From NCBI RefSeq assembly GCF_014650455.1, contig NZ_BMUZ01000001.1, forward strand, positions 620,001-684,000: 64,000 nt of DNA. Reading direction: 5' to 3'. Below the pieces are notes generated by a model. It saw nothing but the letters and a program-made list of their open reading frames with translations. It did not search any database and was not told the origin of the DNA. The translations under genes were made by a program, and so were the position numbers. Source of the stretch: Streptomyces xanthochromogenes. GTDB taxonomy: Bacteria; Actinomycetota; Actinomycetes; Streptomycetales; Streptomycetaceae. Below, piece after piece: positions 40,798-49,106 of the stretch (position 1 is its first letter; the number at the start of each line of letters is the position of its first letter).

Positions 40798-41285
40798 CGG
40801 GCGACTCCCCCGCACCCCACGACCTGCTCGCTCATGCCACCCCCAGGTGCTCTTCGTCGGCTCATACGCCCTTCCATGCCGCCCCCGGACATCTGCCGTG
40901 AGATGCCTCAGAGTGCGCGACAACCACAAACCTAACCCGTGGAACTGACACTGTGTTCCCTAGGTCCACGCCCCTCAGCTCCCGGCGCCGGGCACATCGG
41001 CCGCTTCCTCACTCCCGGCCCTGATTGCGTGCCCGAAACTCCAAGTTGCGCGCTCGCGCGATCTCGTTCACAATAAGTGCAGCGGCGGAGCTGCGCCTTC
41101 AACCGGGCGTCGGCGTCCGCCGCTTCGCGTTGAGCGCTCCGGCGGGGCGTACGGGCCGAACGGCAGCCCGCTCTCCCGCCCTCCGCACTGTCCCGCACGG
41201 CCCGCGCCCCGCCGGCCGCTCGACGCGCCCCTCCCCTTCGGCTCACCAAGTCTTCGAGCCTTCGAGCCTTCGAAAGGAGGCCCTG
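40798..41285. other. Promoter region of the tail genes
   Basis: About 490 bases without a supported gene. It holds the minus-gene promoter, the third 17-bp motif copy at 41045, and a chain of 8-bp CTTCGAGC repeats (41252-41275) directly before the GGAGG of the first tail gene. Confidence 0.5.
41045..41061 (+). promoter_or_regulatory. 17-bp motif copy 3, upstream of the tail operon
   Basis: GTTGCGCGCTCGCGCGA, 14 of 17 identical to copy 2. It is 225 bases before the first tail gene and is followed by an AT-richer stretch (TTCACAATAAG). Same orientation as the tail genes. Confidence 0.5.
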
Positions 41286-41693
41286 TTGAGCGAGGCCCTG
41301 CTCACGTTCCCCGATGTGGAGCGCCTGATCGTCGACCACCTCAAGTACCGGCCGGAGCTGGCCGGGGTGACGGTGGACAACCGTCCGCCGGCCGGCTTCG
41401 ACGGTACGCAGCAGGTGGTGCTGGTCTCCCGGACCGGCGGCGCCTGGGTCGACGACCTCCATCTCGACACCCCGCTCGTCGAGTTGGAGGTGTACGGCCC
41501 GACCAAGACGGCGGCACACACCGTGTCCCTCTCGGTCCGCACCGCGCTCCTCCAGCTCCGCGGCACCACCTACGGCACGGCGGTCGTCACCGACGTCGTC
41601 GAGACCGAGGCCGTGCGCTGGCTGCCGGACTACAACCGGCCGGCCGGCAACCGCTACCTCACCACGGTGCGCCTCTCGCTGCGCCCGTCCTGA
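41286..41693 (+). CDS. Phage tail terminator protein
   Basis: 135 residues: SEALLTFPDVERLIVDHLKY, HLDTPLVELEVYGPTKTAAH, and AVRWLPDYNRPAGNRYLTTV, the pattern of actinophage tail terminators that cap the tail tube end. TTG at 41286 is chosen because AAAGGAGG ends five bases before it and the longer frame runs through the promoter. First gene of the tail set. Confidence 0.78.
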   Translation: MSEALLTFPDVERLIVDHLKYRPELAGVTVDNRPPAGFDGTQQVVLVSRTGGAWVDDLHLDTPLVELEVYGPTKTAAHTVSLSVRTALLQLRGTTYGTAVVTDVVETEAVRWLPDYNRPAGNRYLTTVRLSLRPS

Positions 41694-41710
41694 CCGCCCC
41701 TCCCATCGAG

Positions 41711-41732
41711 GCCCTGCCGAAATCGGCGGGGC
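41711..41732 (+). terminator. Small hairpin between the tail terminator and major tail protein genes
   Basis: Stem of nine pairs (one G-U) with loop AAAT, followed by CTTTCG. It may partly terminate, to adjust the ratio of the two genes. Confidence 0.5.
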
Positions 41733-41743
41733 CTTTCGCATGT

Positions 41744-41824
41744 CCCGAACGGGCCATGCGCCAGAACGGGCCAGGTCCCGAACGGGCCGAACCCCGAACG
41801 GAAAACGAACAACGAACAACGAAC
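41744..41824 (+). repeat. Short tandem repeats ahead of the major tail gene
   Basis: Four CCCGAACGGG-like copies (about 41744, 41764, 41777, 41793) are followed by three exact AACGAAC units (41804-41824). These run straight into the AAGGAG ribosome-binding site. Confidence 0.75.
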
Positions 41825-41836
41825 AAGGAGAACCAC

Positions 41837-42412
41837 ATGTCCGGAATGAACCCGAGCGAGATCCGCGTGGCCGGCACCGGCCGCATCTTCCTCGCCAAGG
41901 TCGGCACCGACGCCCCCGCCGACACCACCACGGAGTGGGGCGCCGCCTGGCACGACCTGGGTTACACCAGCACCGACGGCGTGAAGTTCGGCCGCAAGGG
42001 CAAGACCGCCAACATCGACACCTGGCAGTCGCTGACCCCGGCCCGCACGATCTACACCGAGCGCGAGCTCACCCTGAAGTTCGGCATGCTCCAGCTCAAC
42101 GAGGACACGCTGCCGTTCTTCTTCGGCGGCGGCGAGGTCGTCGAGAGCGCCCCGAACTCGGGTCTCTACAAGTACGAGATCCACAGCGACCAGGGCGAGG
42201 ACGAGCGCGCGCTCGGCGTCGAGTTCTCCGACGGCGCCGAGGTGCGCTACCGCTTCGTGGTCCCGCGCGGCCTGGTGACCGTCTCCGACGACGTCGACCT
42301 CAACCGCAAGGGCGCCGTGAAGCTGGGCGTCACCTTCACCGCCATGGCCGCGAAGGCGGACGCGCCGCTGGCGACGTGGCTGATGAAGGACAAGTCCTTC
42401 GGCACGAAGTAG
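41837..42412 (+). CDS. Major tail (tube) protein
   Basis: 191 residues: IRVAGTGRIFLAKVGTDAPA, WHDLGYTSTDGVKFGRKGKT, and LTLKFGMLQLNEDTLPFFFG, ending in KADAPLATWLMKDKSFGTK. This is the siphophage tube-subunit pattern common in actinophages; it should stack as hexameric rings. ATG 41837 with AAGGAG six bases upstream. In a tailocin it would be the most abundant product. Confidence 0.82.
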   Translation: MSGMNPSEIRVAGTGRIFLAKVGTDAPADTTTEWGAAWHDLGYTSTDGVKFGRKGKTANIDTWQSLTPARTIYTERELTLKFGMLQLNEDTLPFFFGGGEVVESAPNSGLYKYEIHSDQGEDERALGVEFSDGAEVRYRFVVPRGLVTVSDDVDLNRKGAVKLGVTFTAMAAKADAPLATWLMKDKSFGTK

Positions 42413-42555
42413 CCCTCCCGGGGCGGGAGTTGGCGCGCTTCGGCCGCGTCGGCCCGCCCGGTTCCACACACCACCCGAATCGGCGCCGCCCCGCCCTCCC
42501 CTCCCCGGGGCGGCGCCCCCTTCCCCTTCTTCTTCCTACCTGAGGAGCAGCACCC

Positions 42556-42846
42556 ATGTCCGGATTCGACGTCAACGCGGCCCGCGCCCAGCGCCTGGAG
42601 GCCCACGGGGCGGCCTGGTCCTTCCAGTTGGACGGCGACACCTTCGAACTCCCCACCGAGATCGGCCACCGCACCGCCCGTGCGCTGCGCGAACTCGACG
42701 ACAGCGATGTCGACGGGCTGCTCGGACTGCTGCTCGGCGAGGCGCAGTTCAAGAAGTTCCTGGAGCACGACATCACGATGCAGGACATCGCCGCGATCCT
42801 GGAGGCGTACGGCAAGGAGACCGGGCTCGGTCTGGGGGAAGACTGA
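42556..42846 (+). CDS. Tail assembly chaperone, short form (gpG-like)
   Basis: 96 residues: DVNAARAQRLEAHGAAWSFQ, DDSDVDGLLGLLLGEAQFKK, ITMQDIAAILEAYGKETGLG. It stands between the major tail protein and the tape measure, and its 3' end carries a slippery run where a -1 shift opens the next frame. It should bind the tape measure during assembly. GAGGAG precedes ATG 42556. Confidence 0.8.
   Translation: MSGFDVNAARAQRLEAHGAAWSFQLDGDTFELPTEIGHRTARALRELDDSDVDGLLGLLLGEAQFKKFLEHDITMQDIAAILEAYGKETGLGLGED
42834..42840 (+). promoter_or_regulatory. Programmed -1 frameshift site
   Basis: The heptamer G-GGG-GAA at 42834-42840 lies two codons before the stop of the short chaperone. A -1 slip continues as ERLSLDAFVEEH in the overlapping frame. 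The GAA-to-GGA re-pairing is imperfect, so efficiency may be low. Confidence 0.65.
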
Positions 42847-43247
42847 GCCTCGACGCGTTCGTCGAAGAACACGCCGAGGCTCTCGAAGCCGACCTGCTGC
42901 GCCACTACGCCGTCGACCTCCTCGACTGGCACCGCGGCACGCTGACGTCCCGCCGGCTCGCGGTCCTGGTCAAGCACCTGCCGCGCGACAGCGCGGTCAA
43001 CCGCGACCTGCACGGCGAGGCGGTGGAGTGGGACTCCTCCACCCACCTCCTCGCCGCCGCCGTGGACCACCTCGCGGTGGCCAATTGGATGACGGCGACG
43101 ATCAATTCGGGAGAGGACGCGGACCCGCTGGACTATCCGGAGGCGGTGCCGCGGCCGGTATCCCCCGAACCAGAGGAAGCCCCCCGATCAGAGCGCGCCT
43201 CCGAGACTCCCCCGTCGGCCGCTCAACTCGCACGCTTCTTCGGATGA
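42840..43247 (+). CDS. Tail assembly chaperone, frameshift extension (gpT-like part)
   Basis: The frame continues in -1 without any good start or ribosome-binding site: LSLDAFVEEHAEALEADLLR, HYAVDLLDWHRGTLTSRRLA, LDYPEAVPRPVSPEPEEAPR. Fused to the upstream protein it gives about 230 residues (95 + 135). This is the conserved siphophage G/GT arrangement. A GTG- or ATG-started short protein from 43023 is possible but unlikely. Confidence 0.72.
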   Translation, partial: RLSLDAFVEEHAEALEADLLRHYAVDLLDWHRGTLTSRRLAVLVKHLPRDSAVNRDLHGEAVEWDSSTHLLAAAVDHLAVANWMTATINSGEDADPLDYPEAVPRPVSPEPEEAPRSERASETPPSAAQLARFFG

Positions 43248-43339
43248 GAGCGCACGCCACCTGAGGGTAACTACTCGGCCCGCCCGGCACGCTCGGACAT
43301 TCCTCGCCACGGACAGGTAGCCGGGGCAGGGAAGGCGGC

Positions 43340-43780
43340 TCAAAGGATGTAGAAAACAGCGAAGGGCGCAATCATCACGTTCATTACGACCAGAACAATG
43401 ATTCCGCCTCTCAGATCACGGCGAGCCTGAGACTTGCCACCGAACAGCTCCATTTCCGTACGCGCCCTGCCATGTGGAGCTTTCGGATCATAAATGATCC
43501 TGACCTCTTCACCGTCGTGCGATATACGGCCGTCCGCGAGCGGGCTTCGATAAGAGGATCGATATCCGTCCAAGGTCTTGAACTTAAAGAACTCGGAGAC
43601 TCTGCCCTCATCCCACGACGCACCGGTACATATGGCAGAAACCGAGATACCGGATTTGCGGAGCCGACGCTCCACGAGTATCGGATATATGCCGAACGGA
43701 AAGACGTAGATCGCGATTGGGAGGAACATTACGAAGGCATATAAAAGCCATAGAGAATTTTGGGATACCCACCCGGACAC
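43340..43780 (-). CDS. Small membrane protein, possibly DUF3592-like (moron candidate)
   Basis: 146 residues. A membrane segment near the start (SLWLLYAFVMFLPIAIYVFP), a soluble middle (GISVSAICTGASWDEGRVSE, HDGEEVRIIYDPKAPHGRAR) and a C-terminal membrane segment (GGIIVLVVMNVMIAPFAVFYIL). The middle resembles DUF3592-type proteins. GTG 43780 is favoured by GGAGGGG upstream. It lies opposite to all tail genes and in AT-richer DNA, so it looks like a late insertion. Confidence 0.62.
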   Translation of the reverse strand: MSGWVSQNSLWLLYAFVMFLPIAIYVFPFGIYPILVERRLRKSGISVSAICTGASWDEGRVSEFFKFKTLDGYRSSYRSPLADGRISHDGEEVRIIYDPKAPHGRARTEMELFGGKSQARRDLRGGIIVLVVMNVMIAPFAVFYIL

Positions 43781-43883
43781 GGCGCCCCTCCAGGGTGACA
43801 GAGTGCAAAAGATGAAGCAAAGTATCACATGGACCAGGACAGGATCAAGAGTCTTACCTGCGACGAGCTGACGGGTTAAGTGA

Positions 43884-44549
43884 ATGGCTATAGACCCAGG
43901 ACCCCTGCTGCCCAACTCTCTGGCTGGAGATTTTGACGACACCAAGGCAGAGCATAGTGAGCTGAACCGAAAAATCAACGAGTTCAGCTATGTGGTCAAC
44001 AGTTTCGGAGTGACCATCAATGGCTGGTCCAACACTATCAGCGTGCTTAGCGGCAGCGTCGAGGGACTCAAGGTCTCAATCGGTCTCCTGGCTGTCGGCT
44101 TCACTCCCTTGAAGATAGACGGCGCGCTCATGAAGGTGGACGAGAAAGGGATCGTATTCGCCGGTAAGCAGAAATGGACTTGGCCTCACGCTCGGGATGA
44201 AAAACAAAAGCAGGAGGCCGCAGAAAAGCGCTCATCCAAGATTCACGGAGAACTCGAAAAATCTGGACTGAGGGCAGAAGACAGCATCGAGCAGGCCAGG
44301 CTGAATCCCCACGATGCCGAGAAGGTAAGAAAGGCAAAGGAGGATATACGCGCATTCCGTGTCGCATACTACAACGCCAAAGGGGACATCAATCGGGCGC
44401 AGCAGATGCGAGATCAGGCGAAAGCCGCAGAGGCCGCAGCCAAGGAAGCCAGAGAGAAAGTGCAGCGGGATGTACAAGCGACCGGCCGTAACGTTCAGTC
44501 CCTGTCGCAGCAGCTTCGCGACCTCGAAAGAGAACTGGTCGGCCACTAA
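43884..44549 (+). CDS. Coiled-coil protein of unknown function in AT-rich insert
   Basis: 221 residues. The first part is mixed (KINEFSYVVNSFGVTINGWS); from about 105 on it is highly charged and helical (DEKQKQEAAEKRSSKIHGEL, AEAAAKEAREKVQRDVQATG), typical of coiled coil. G+C is about 47% over 43981-44040 by my count, far below the neighbours. It sits just before the tape-measure genes, so a tail-associated or cargo role is possible. No homologue recognised. It divides the chaperone and tape-measure genes, which normally touch. Confidence 0.65.
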   Translation: MAIDPGPLLPNSLAGDFDDTKAEHSELNRKINEFSYVVNSFGVTINGWSNTISVLSGSVEGLKVSIGLLAVGFTPLKIDGALMKVDEKGIVFAGKQKWTWPHARDEKQKQEAAEKRSSKIHGELEKSGLRAEDSIEQARLNPHDAEKVRKAKEDIRAFRVAYYNAKGDINRAQQMRDQAKAAEAAAKEAREKVQRDVQATGRNVQSLSQQLRDLERELVGH

Positions 44550-44601
44550 GCATGACTCTCCGCCCCGAAACCTTGCCGCGAAAACAGGATCGGAATAGAA
44601 A

Positions 44602-45666
44602 ATGTCCCTAGTCCAATCCCTGACCCGAGCCTCCGGCTCGCTAAAAGGGTTCAGAACAGGAATCGACGGCGCGGGCCGCTCCGCCGGATCGCTCGGTAAG
44701 CAGGCCGGGGCGGCCAACACCAATGTCGGGCGGATCAAGGGGGCCGCCCAGCAGTCCGCCAAGGAGCTCAAGGGGATGAAGACCGCCGCCGACCAGGCGG
44801 CGAAGTCCGTCGGGAAGGTCGGCAAGGACGCCGGGACCGGCGGGGTCTCCATGGGGAAGCTGCAGGGCGGGCTGAAGAAGGCCGACGGAGGGTTCAAGGG
44901 GCTCAACAAGGCCATGAAGGGCAACGTCATCGGGATGCTGCTCGAACTCTTCGCCCCGCTCATCGAGAAGGTCGTCGCCATGGCGACCAAGTCGAAGGCG
45001 ATGCAGAAGATCATGAAGGTCGCCTTCGACGTCATCGGCAAGGTCGTCGACGTCGTCATGAAGGCGATCGGCCCGCTGATGAAGAGCACCGGGAAGATCA
45101 TCTCGTCCGTCTGGAACGGGATCAAGGGCGCGATCCTGCCCATCGCCCTCTGGATCGCCAGCTTCATCCCCGGCGCGTTCGACACCGTCAGGGACGCCCT
45201 GTCCAGCGCCTGGGGCGGGCTCTCCCGGTTCGCCGGCGGGGTGTTCGACGGGATCCTGTCGGCGGTGAAGTCCCCGCTCAACCTGGTCATCGGGCTCATC
45301 AACTCCGCCATCGGCGCCCTCAACGGCATCCACGTGTCGATCCCCGGCTGGGTCCCCCTCGTCGGCGGCAAGACCTTCGGGGTGAACATCCCGCGCATCC
45401 CCATGCTGGCGGAGGGCGGCATCGTCGCGCCGCGCAGCGGAGGCGTGCCCGCGATCGTGGCCGAGGCGGGCGAATCGGAGGCGGTGCTGCCGCTGTCCCG
45501 GCTCGACCGGCTGCTGAGCCGCACCGCGACCCGCGCCGCCTCCGACCCGGCCGGACTCAACGGATACGGCGACGGGTTCCACATCGAGAACTACTACGCC
45601 ACCCAGAGCTCCGACCCCCAGGACACCGCCCGCGCCCTGCTCTTCCTCGCCAAGGCACGCGGATGA
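44602..45666 (+). CDS. Tape-measure-like protein 1 (short)
   Basis: 354 residues. N-terminal Gly/Ala/Lys helical part (SGSLKGFRTGIDGAGRSAGS, KSVGKVGKDAGTGGVSMGKL), then hydrophobic helices (AMKGNVIGMLLELFAPLIEK, ILPIALWIASFIPGAFDTVR). The C-terminal block RIPMLAEGGIVAPRSGGVPA, AEAGESEAVLPLSRLDRLL is typical of siphophage tape measures. Very short for the family (often over 800). Its C-terminal half is paralogous to the next gene. Confidence 0.8.
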   Translation: MSLVQSLTRASGSLKGFRTGIDGAGRSAGSLGKQAGAANTNVGRIKGAAQQSAKELKGMKTAADQAAKSVGKVGKDAGTGGVSMGKLQGGLKKADGGFKGLNKAMKGNVIGMLLELFAPLIEKVVAMATKSKAMQKIMKVAFDVIGKVVDVVMKAIGPLMKSTGKIISSVWNGIKGAILPIALWIASFIPGAFDTVRDALSSAWGGLSRFAGGVFDGILSAVKSPLNLVIGLINSAIGALNGIHVSIPGWVPLVGGKTFGVNIPRIPMLAEGGIVAPRSGGVPAIVAEAGESEAVLPLSRLDRLLSRTATRAASDPAGLNGYGDGFHIENYYATQSSDPQDTARALLFLAKARG

Positions 45667-45702
45667 GCCGGGACCCGGCACGCCCCCGAAGGGAGGACCG
45701 CC

Positions 45703-46863
45703 ATGGCCGCGGCCCAGCCGAATCCACTCGCCAACTCCAGCGGCGCCTTCCGTAGCTTCGGCGGATCGGCGGGACAGGCCGCCCGGGCCGCCGGGAGTGC
45801 CGCGGCCGGCATCACCGGCGCCTCCCGTGCCGTAGACCGGATCCGGGCCTCCACCGCCCAGGCCGGCAAGGACATCAAGCAGTTCGCGACCGGTGCCGAC
45901 GCGGCCGGCCGGGCCGCGGGAGCGCTCGGGCGGGCGGCACCCGGTGCGCACACCGGCGTCCTGAAGGTGAAGACCGGCGCCCAGGGCGCCACCCGTGAGC
46001 TCAAGAACCTCAAGCGGAACTCCGACCTCTCCGCCAAGTCCATCGGCATCGCGGGCAAGGGGTCCGGCGCGCTCGGCAAGGTCGCCACGCTCTTCGGCGG
46101 CAATCTGAGGATCGCCGGCGCGGTGATGACGGCGGTGAACCTGGTCATGAAGGCCAACCCGTGGGTCCTGGTCGCCACCCTGCTCGCCCCGTTCGCCGAG
46201 CAGCTCATCGAGTTCGCCCTGAACTCGGAGTTGGGGCAGCAGATCATGGAGACGGTGTTCGCCACCGTCGGCAGCCTCATCGAGACGGCCCTGACGTATG
46301 TCGCTCCGGTCGTCACCGGGTATCTGACCGTCGTCCTCGGGTTCTGGAAGGGCCTCGCGAACGTCGTCAAACCGGCCCTGAAGTGGGTCACCACCTCCCT
46401 GCCGGGCGCCTTCCGCACGGTCAACTCCGCTATGGAGCGGGCCCTGCACGGCATGGGCGGCTTCCTGGAGAGCGGCTTCCAGATGGCCGTCGGCGTCATC
46501 AAGGGGCCGATCAACGGGCTGATCGCCTTCGCCAACTGGGTCATCGACGGGCTCAACAGCCTCAGCTTCAACTTCTTCGGCAAGCACTTCGGTGTCGATC
46601 TCAACAGGATTCCGATGCTCGCGGCGGGCGGCATCGTCGCGCCCCGCACCGGCGGCGTCCCGGTGATCCTCGCCGAGGCGGGCGAGGCCGAGGTCGTCCT
46701 GCCGCTGTCCAGGCTCGAAGAGCTGCTCGCCCGCACCGCCGGGGCGGCCCGCGCCGCCAGGACCGGCCACCGCACCCCCCGCATCGAGAACTACCACGAG
46801 CCGGAGGGCCGCGGCTCGTACGGCATCGCCGAGGAACTGCTCTTCCTGGCGCACACGACGTAA
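45703..46863 (+). CDS. Tape-measure-like protein 2 (short, paralogue)
   Basis: 386 residues with the same plan: a Gly/Ala helical N-terminus (GGSAGQAARAAGSAAAGITG), hydrophobic middle (KANPWVLVATLLAPFAEQLI, YVAPVVTGYLTVVLGFWKGL) and the block RIPMLAAGGIVAPRTGGVPV, AEAGEAEVVLPLSRLEELL, ending IENYHEPEG and ELLFLAHTT (compare IENYYATQS and ALLFLAKARG in protein 1). GGGAGGA precedes ATG 45703. Which of the two sets tail length is unknown. Confidence 0.8.
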   Translation: MAAAQPNPLANSSGAFRSFGGSAGQAARAAGSAAAGITGASRAVDRIRASTAQAGKDIKQFATGADAAGRAAGALGRAAPGAHTGVLKVKTGAQGATRELKNLKRNSDLSAKSIGIAGKGSGALGKVATLFGGNLRIAGAVMTAVNLVMKANPWVLVATLLAPFAEQLIEFALNSELGQQIMETVFATVGSLIETALTYVAPVVTGYLTVVLGFWKGLANVVKPALKWVTTSLPGAFRTVNSAMERALHGMGGFLESGFQMAVGVIKGPINGLIAFANWVIDGLNSLSFNFFGKHFGVDLNRIPMLAAGGIVAPRTGGVPVILAEAGEAEVVLPLSRLEELLARTAGAARAARTGHRTPRIENYHEPEGRGSYGIAEELLFLAHTT

Positions 46864-46888
46864 TCCAGAAGGTGAGGGCCAACCACCC

Positions 46889-47950
46889 ATGCCCCCAACA
46901 CAGTTGACCACCACGACCGAACCTCCCGGCTCACTGATCACCCGCGACGGGCAGATCCAGTGGGCCGGACTTCTTTTCGGGCCCGGCACGGACTACGAGA
47001 TCGCCGACAGCGGCCTGACCGGCTGGGCCGACCTGCCCGGCCTCGACAGCGGGGACGTGCTGCGCCCCGACCAGCACGGCGCCTGGCCCGGTGCCCAGTG
47101 GTCGCAGGCCCGTACCGTCACCGCCTCCGTCTGGCTGCTGCCCGACCAGCGTGAACAGGCGGCCGCCGTGGCACAGCGGTTCCGGGCGGCGACCTCGGTG
47201 CACTCCGGCGAGCAGTGGCTGACGGTGCGGCTGCACGGCGAGACGTTGGCCGTGCGGGCCCGGATCAGCCAGCGGTCCATCCCGCACGACCGCATGTACG
47301 TCACCCAGGGCGCCGCCAAGGCCGCCGTGCAGTGGGTGTGCGCCGACCCGCGGCGCTTCTCCCTCGACGTGCTGTCCGCCCGCACCGGGCTGCCGTTGCC
47401 CGAGACGGGGCTGACCTGGGAGCGGCCGCCCGCCCAGGTGCCCGACCCCAACCAGCCCCCGCCGAAGCCCGACGAGGAGACCCGGCCGGGCACCGGTACG
47501 GCACCGGTCCTCGCGCCCGCCGCGGCGCCGGGAGCACCCGACCCCGCCGCCGGTCTCGCCTGGCCGCTCGGCTGGGGCACGGCCCGTTCCACCGGACTCG
47601 TGACCGCGTACAACAGCGGCGACGCACCCGCCAACCCGGTGATCGAGTTCCGCGGCCCGGTCCGCAAGCCGTCCCTGACCCGGCTCAGCGACGGCCTGCG
47701 GCTGGAGTACGACATCGCACTCGCCGCCTCCGACGTGCTCACCGTCGACACCGGCGCGGGCACCGTCCTCCTCAACGGCACGGCCTCGCGCATCCACACG
47801 GCCTCGGCCTGGTCCACGCCCGAGCAGCTCTTCCAACTGGAGCCGGGCCAGAGCACGTTCGCCTTCCGCTGCGAGGCCGGCTCGGCCGCCCCGGCCCCAC
47901 AGGGACCCCAGCCATCGGCGGCGGTCACCTGGCGCAGCGCGCACTGGTAG
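46889..47950 (+). CDS. Distal tail protein (Dit-like)
   Basis: 353 residues: LITRDGQIQWAGLLFGPGTD, LPGLDSGDVLRPDQHGAWPG, SVWLLPDQREQAAAVAQRFR and AKAAVQWVCADPRRFSLDVL, the pattern of phage tail family/Dit proteins at the tube tip. A Pro-rich stretch (VPDPNQPPPKPDEETRPGTG) separates it from a C-terminal beta domain. It follows the tape measures, as expected. Confidence 0.82.
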   Translation: MPPTQLTTTTEPPGSLITRDGQIQWAGLLFGPGTDYEIADSGLTGWADLPGLDSGDVLRPDQHGAWPGAQWSQARTVTASVWLLPDQREQAAAVAQRFRAATSVHSGEQWLTVRLHGETLAVRARISQRSIPHDRMYVTQGAAKAAVQWVCADPRRFSLDVLSARTGLPLPETGLTWERPPAQVPDPNQPPPKPDEETRPGTGTAPVLAPAAAPGAPDPAAGLAWPLGWGTARSTGLVTAYNSGDAPANPVIEFRGPVRKPSLTRLSDGLRLEYDIALAASDVLTVDTGAGTVLLNGTASRIHTASAWSTPEQLFQLEPGQSTFAFRCEAGSAAPAPQGPQPSAAVTWRSAHW

Positions 47951-47993
47951 ACCGCCCTACCCCCCAACTCCCTTACACCACCTAGGAGATCGC

Positions 47994-49106
47994 ATGAACA
48001 TCGGCAGTGCCTGGCTGCTCAACAGCACCGACGGCAGCGGCGGCCAGACCCGGCTCGACACCCGGCTCGCCCCGATCGGCACGATGGCCCCCGACGGGCC
48101 GCTCGCCTCCCGCGGCGGCGTGATCCCCGGCTCCGCCGAGGGCCAGTACCTCATGGACGGCCTGTACGTCTTCGGCGACAAGGCGGGCATGAGCGCCCTG
48201 GTCGCCCCCGGCCGGGCCGTCGTCCAGGGCCGCCCCGGGGCGGGCGCCTACCCCGTCTACATCTCCGAGTACACGAGCCTCACCTTCCTGGACGGCGACC
48301 CGGGCCTGCCCCGCGTCGACCTCGTCGTGGTGCGGGTCTACGACGACGCGGGCACGACCGCGGCCGTCCTCGAAATCGTCCAGGGCGAGTACGCCGCCTC
48401 CCCCGTGGCACCCCGGGTGCCGGAGGCGGCCCTGGCGCTCGCCGAGGTGAAGGTGCCGGCCGGTGCCTCGGCAGGCAACGGCGGCATCAACTGGACGACC
48501 GCCGTGAAGGACCTGCGCCGGCCCACCGCGTCGGTCGGCGGCATCGTCCCCGCCGGGGGCCCCGCCTACCGCGGCTCCTACCCCGGCCAGTACCGCGACA
48601 ACGGCGGCAGCCTGGAGCGCTGGAACGGCACGGAGTGGCGGCCCTACCCCGAGCCGCGGGCGACCTGGCAGGACTACACCCCGGCCTGGGGCCAGGCGAC
48701 CGCCGGCGCCCCGGTGCCGAAGCTCGGCAACGGTTCGCTGTGGGGCCGGTACATCAAGGACGGCCCGGTGGCGCACTTCCAGGCGGCGGTCACCATCGGC
48801 TCCACCAGCAACTGGGGCGGCCCCAACAAGAACGGCAACTGGTACCTGTCGCTGCCGGTCCGCCCGGCCGGTCCGCGCGGCCTGACCATCAACTTCCGCG
48901 CCCGCACCGGCGGCGACCCCGGCGGCTACTTCTACGGCGGCGCCGAGATCAGCACCGCGTACCACCCCAACGGCGTGGCCCGGAACTGGTCCACCATCCA
49001 GGCCAACGGGAAGCCCACCGGCGTATGGGTCGACGCCGACGACCCGATGACGCCGCTGCCCGGCAGCTGGTACGAGGTGTGGGGCACCTACGAGGTCGCC
49101 CCGTGA
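47994..49106 (+). CDS. Minor tail / baseplate protein
   Basis: 370 residues: NIGSAWLLNSTDGSGGQTRL, GSAEGQYLMDGLYVFGDKAG, GRAVVQGRPGAGAYPVYISE, then a C-terminal beta-rich domain (WQDYTPAWGQATAGAPVPKL). Resembles minor tail proteins of Streptomyces phages; exact role unknown. AGGAG precedes ATG 47994. Its stop overlaps the GTG of the next gene (49103-49106). Confidence 0.72.
   Translation: MNIGSAWLLNSTDGSGGQTRLDTRLAPIGTMAPDGPLASRGGVIPGSAEGQYLMDGLYVFGDKAGMSALVAPGRAVVQGRPGAGAYPVYISEYTSLTFLDGDPGLPRVDLVVVRVYDDAGTTAAVLEIVQGEYAASPVAPRVPEAALALAEVKVPAGASAGNGGINWTTAVKDLRRPTASVGGIVPAGGPAYRGSYPGQYRDNGGSLERWNGTEWRPYPEPRATWQDYTPAWGQATAGAPVPKLGNGSLWGRYIKDGPVAHFQAAVTIGSTSNWGGPNKNGNWYLSLPVRPAGPRGLTINFRARTGGDPGGYFYGGAEISTAYHPNGVARNWSTIQANGKPTGVWVDADDPMTPLPGSWYEVWGTYEVAP

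Noticed and set aside
43023..43247. Independent small gene after the first tail chaperone
   Set aside because: No ribosome-binding site, and the same frame is open back to the slippery site, so it is the frameshift extension.
44602..46863. A single tape-measure gene broken by a frameshift
   Set aside because: Each half has its own full C-terminal block and stop, and the second has its own GGGAGGA and ATG.
44641..46989. 782-residue minus-strand open frame opposite the tape-measure genes
   Set aside because: It is the antisense of two well-supported proteins and has no domain.
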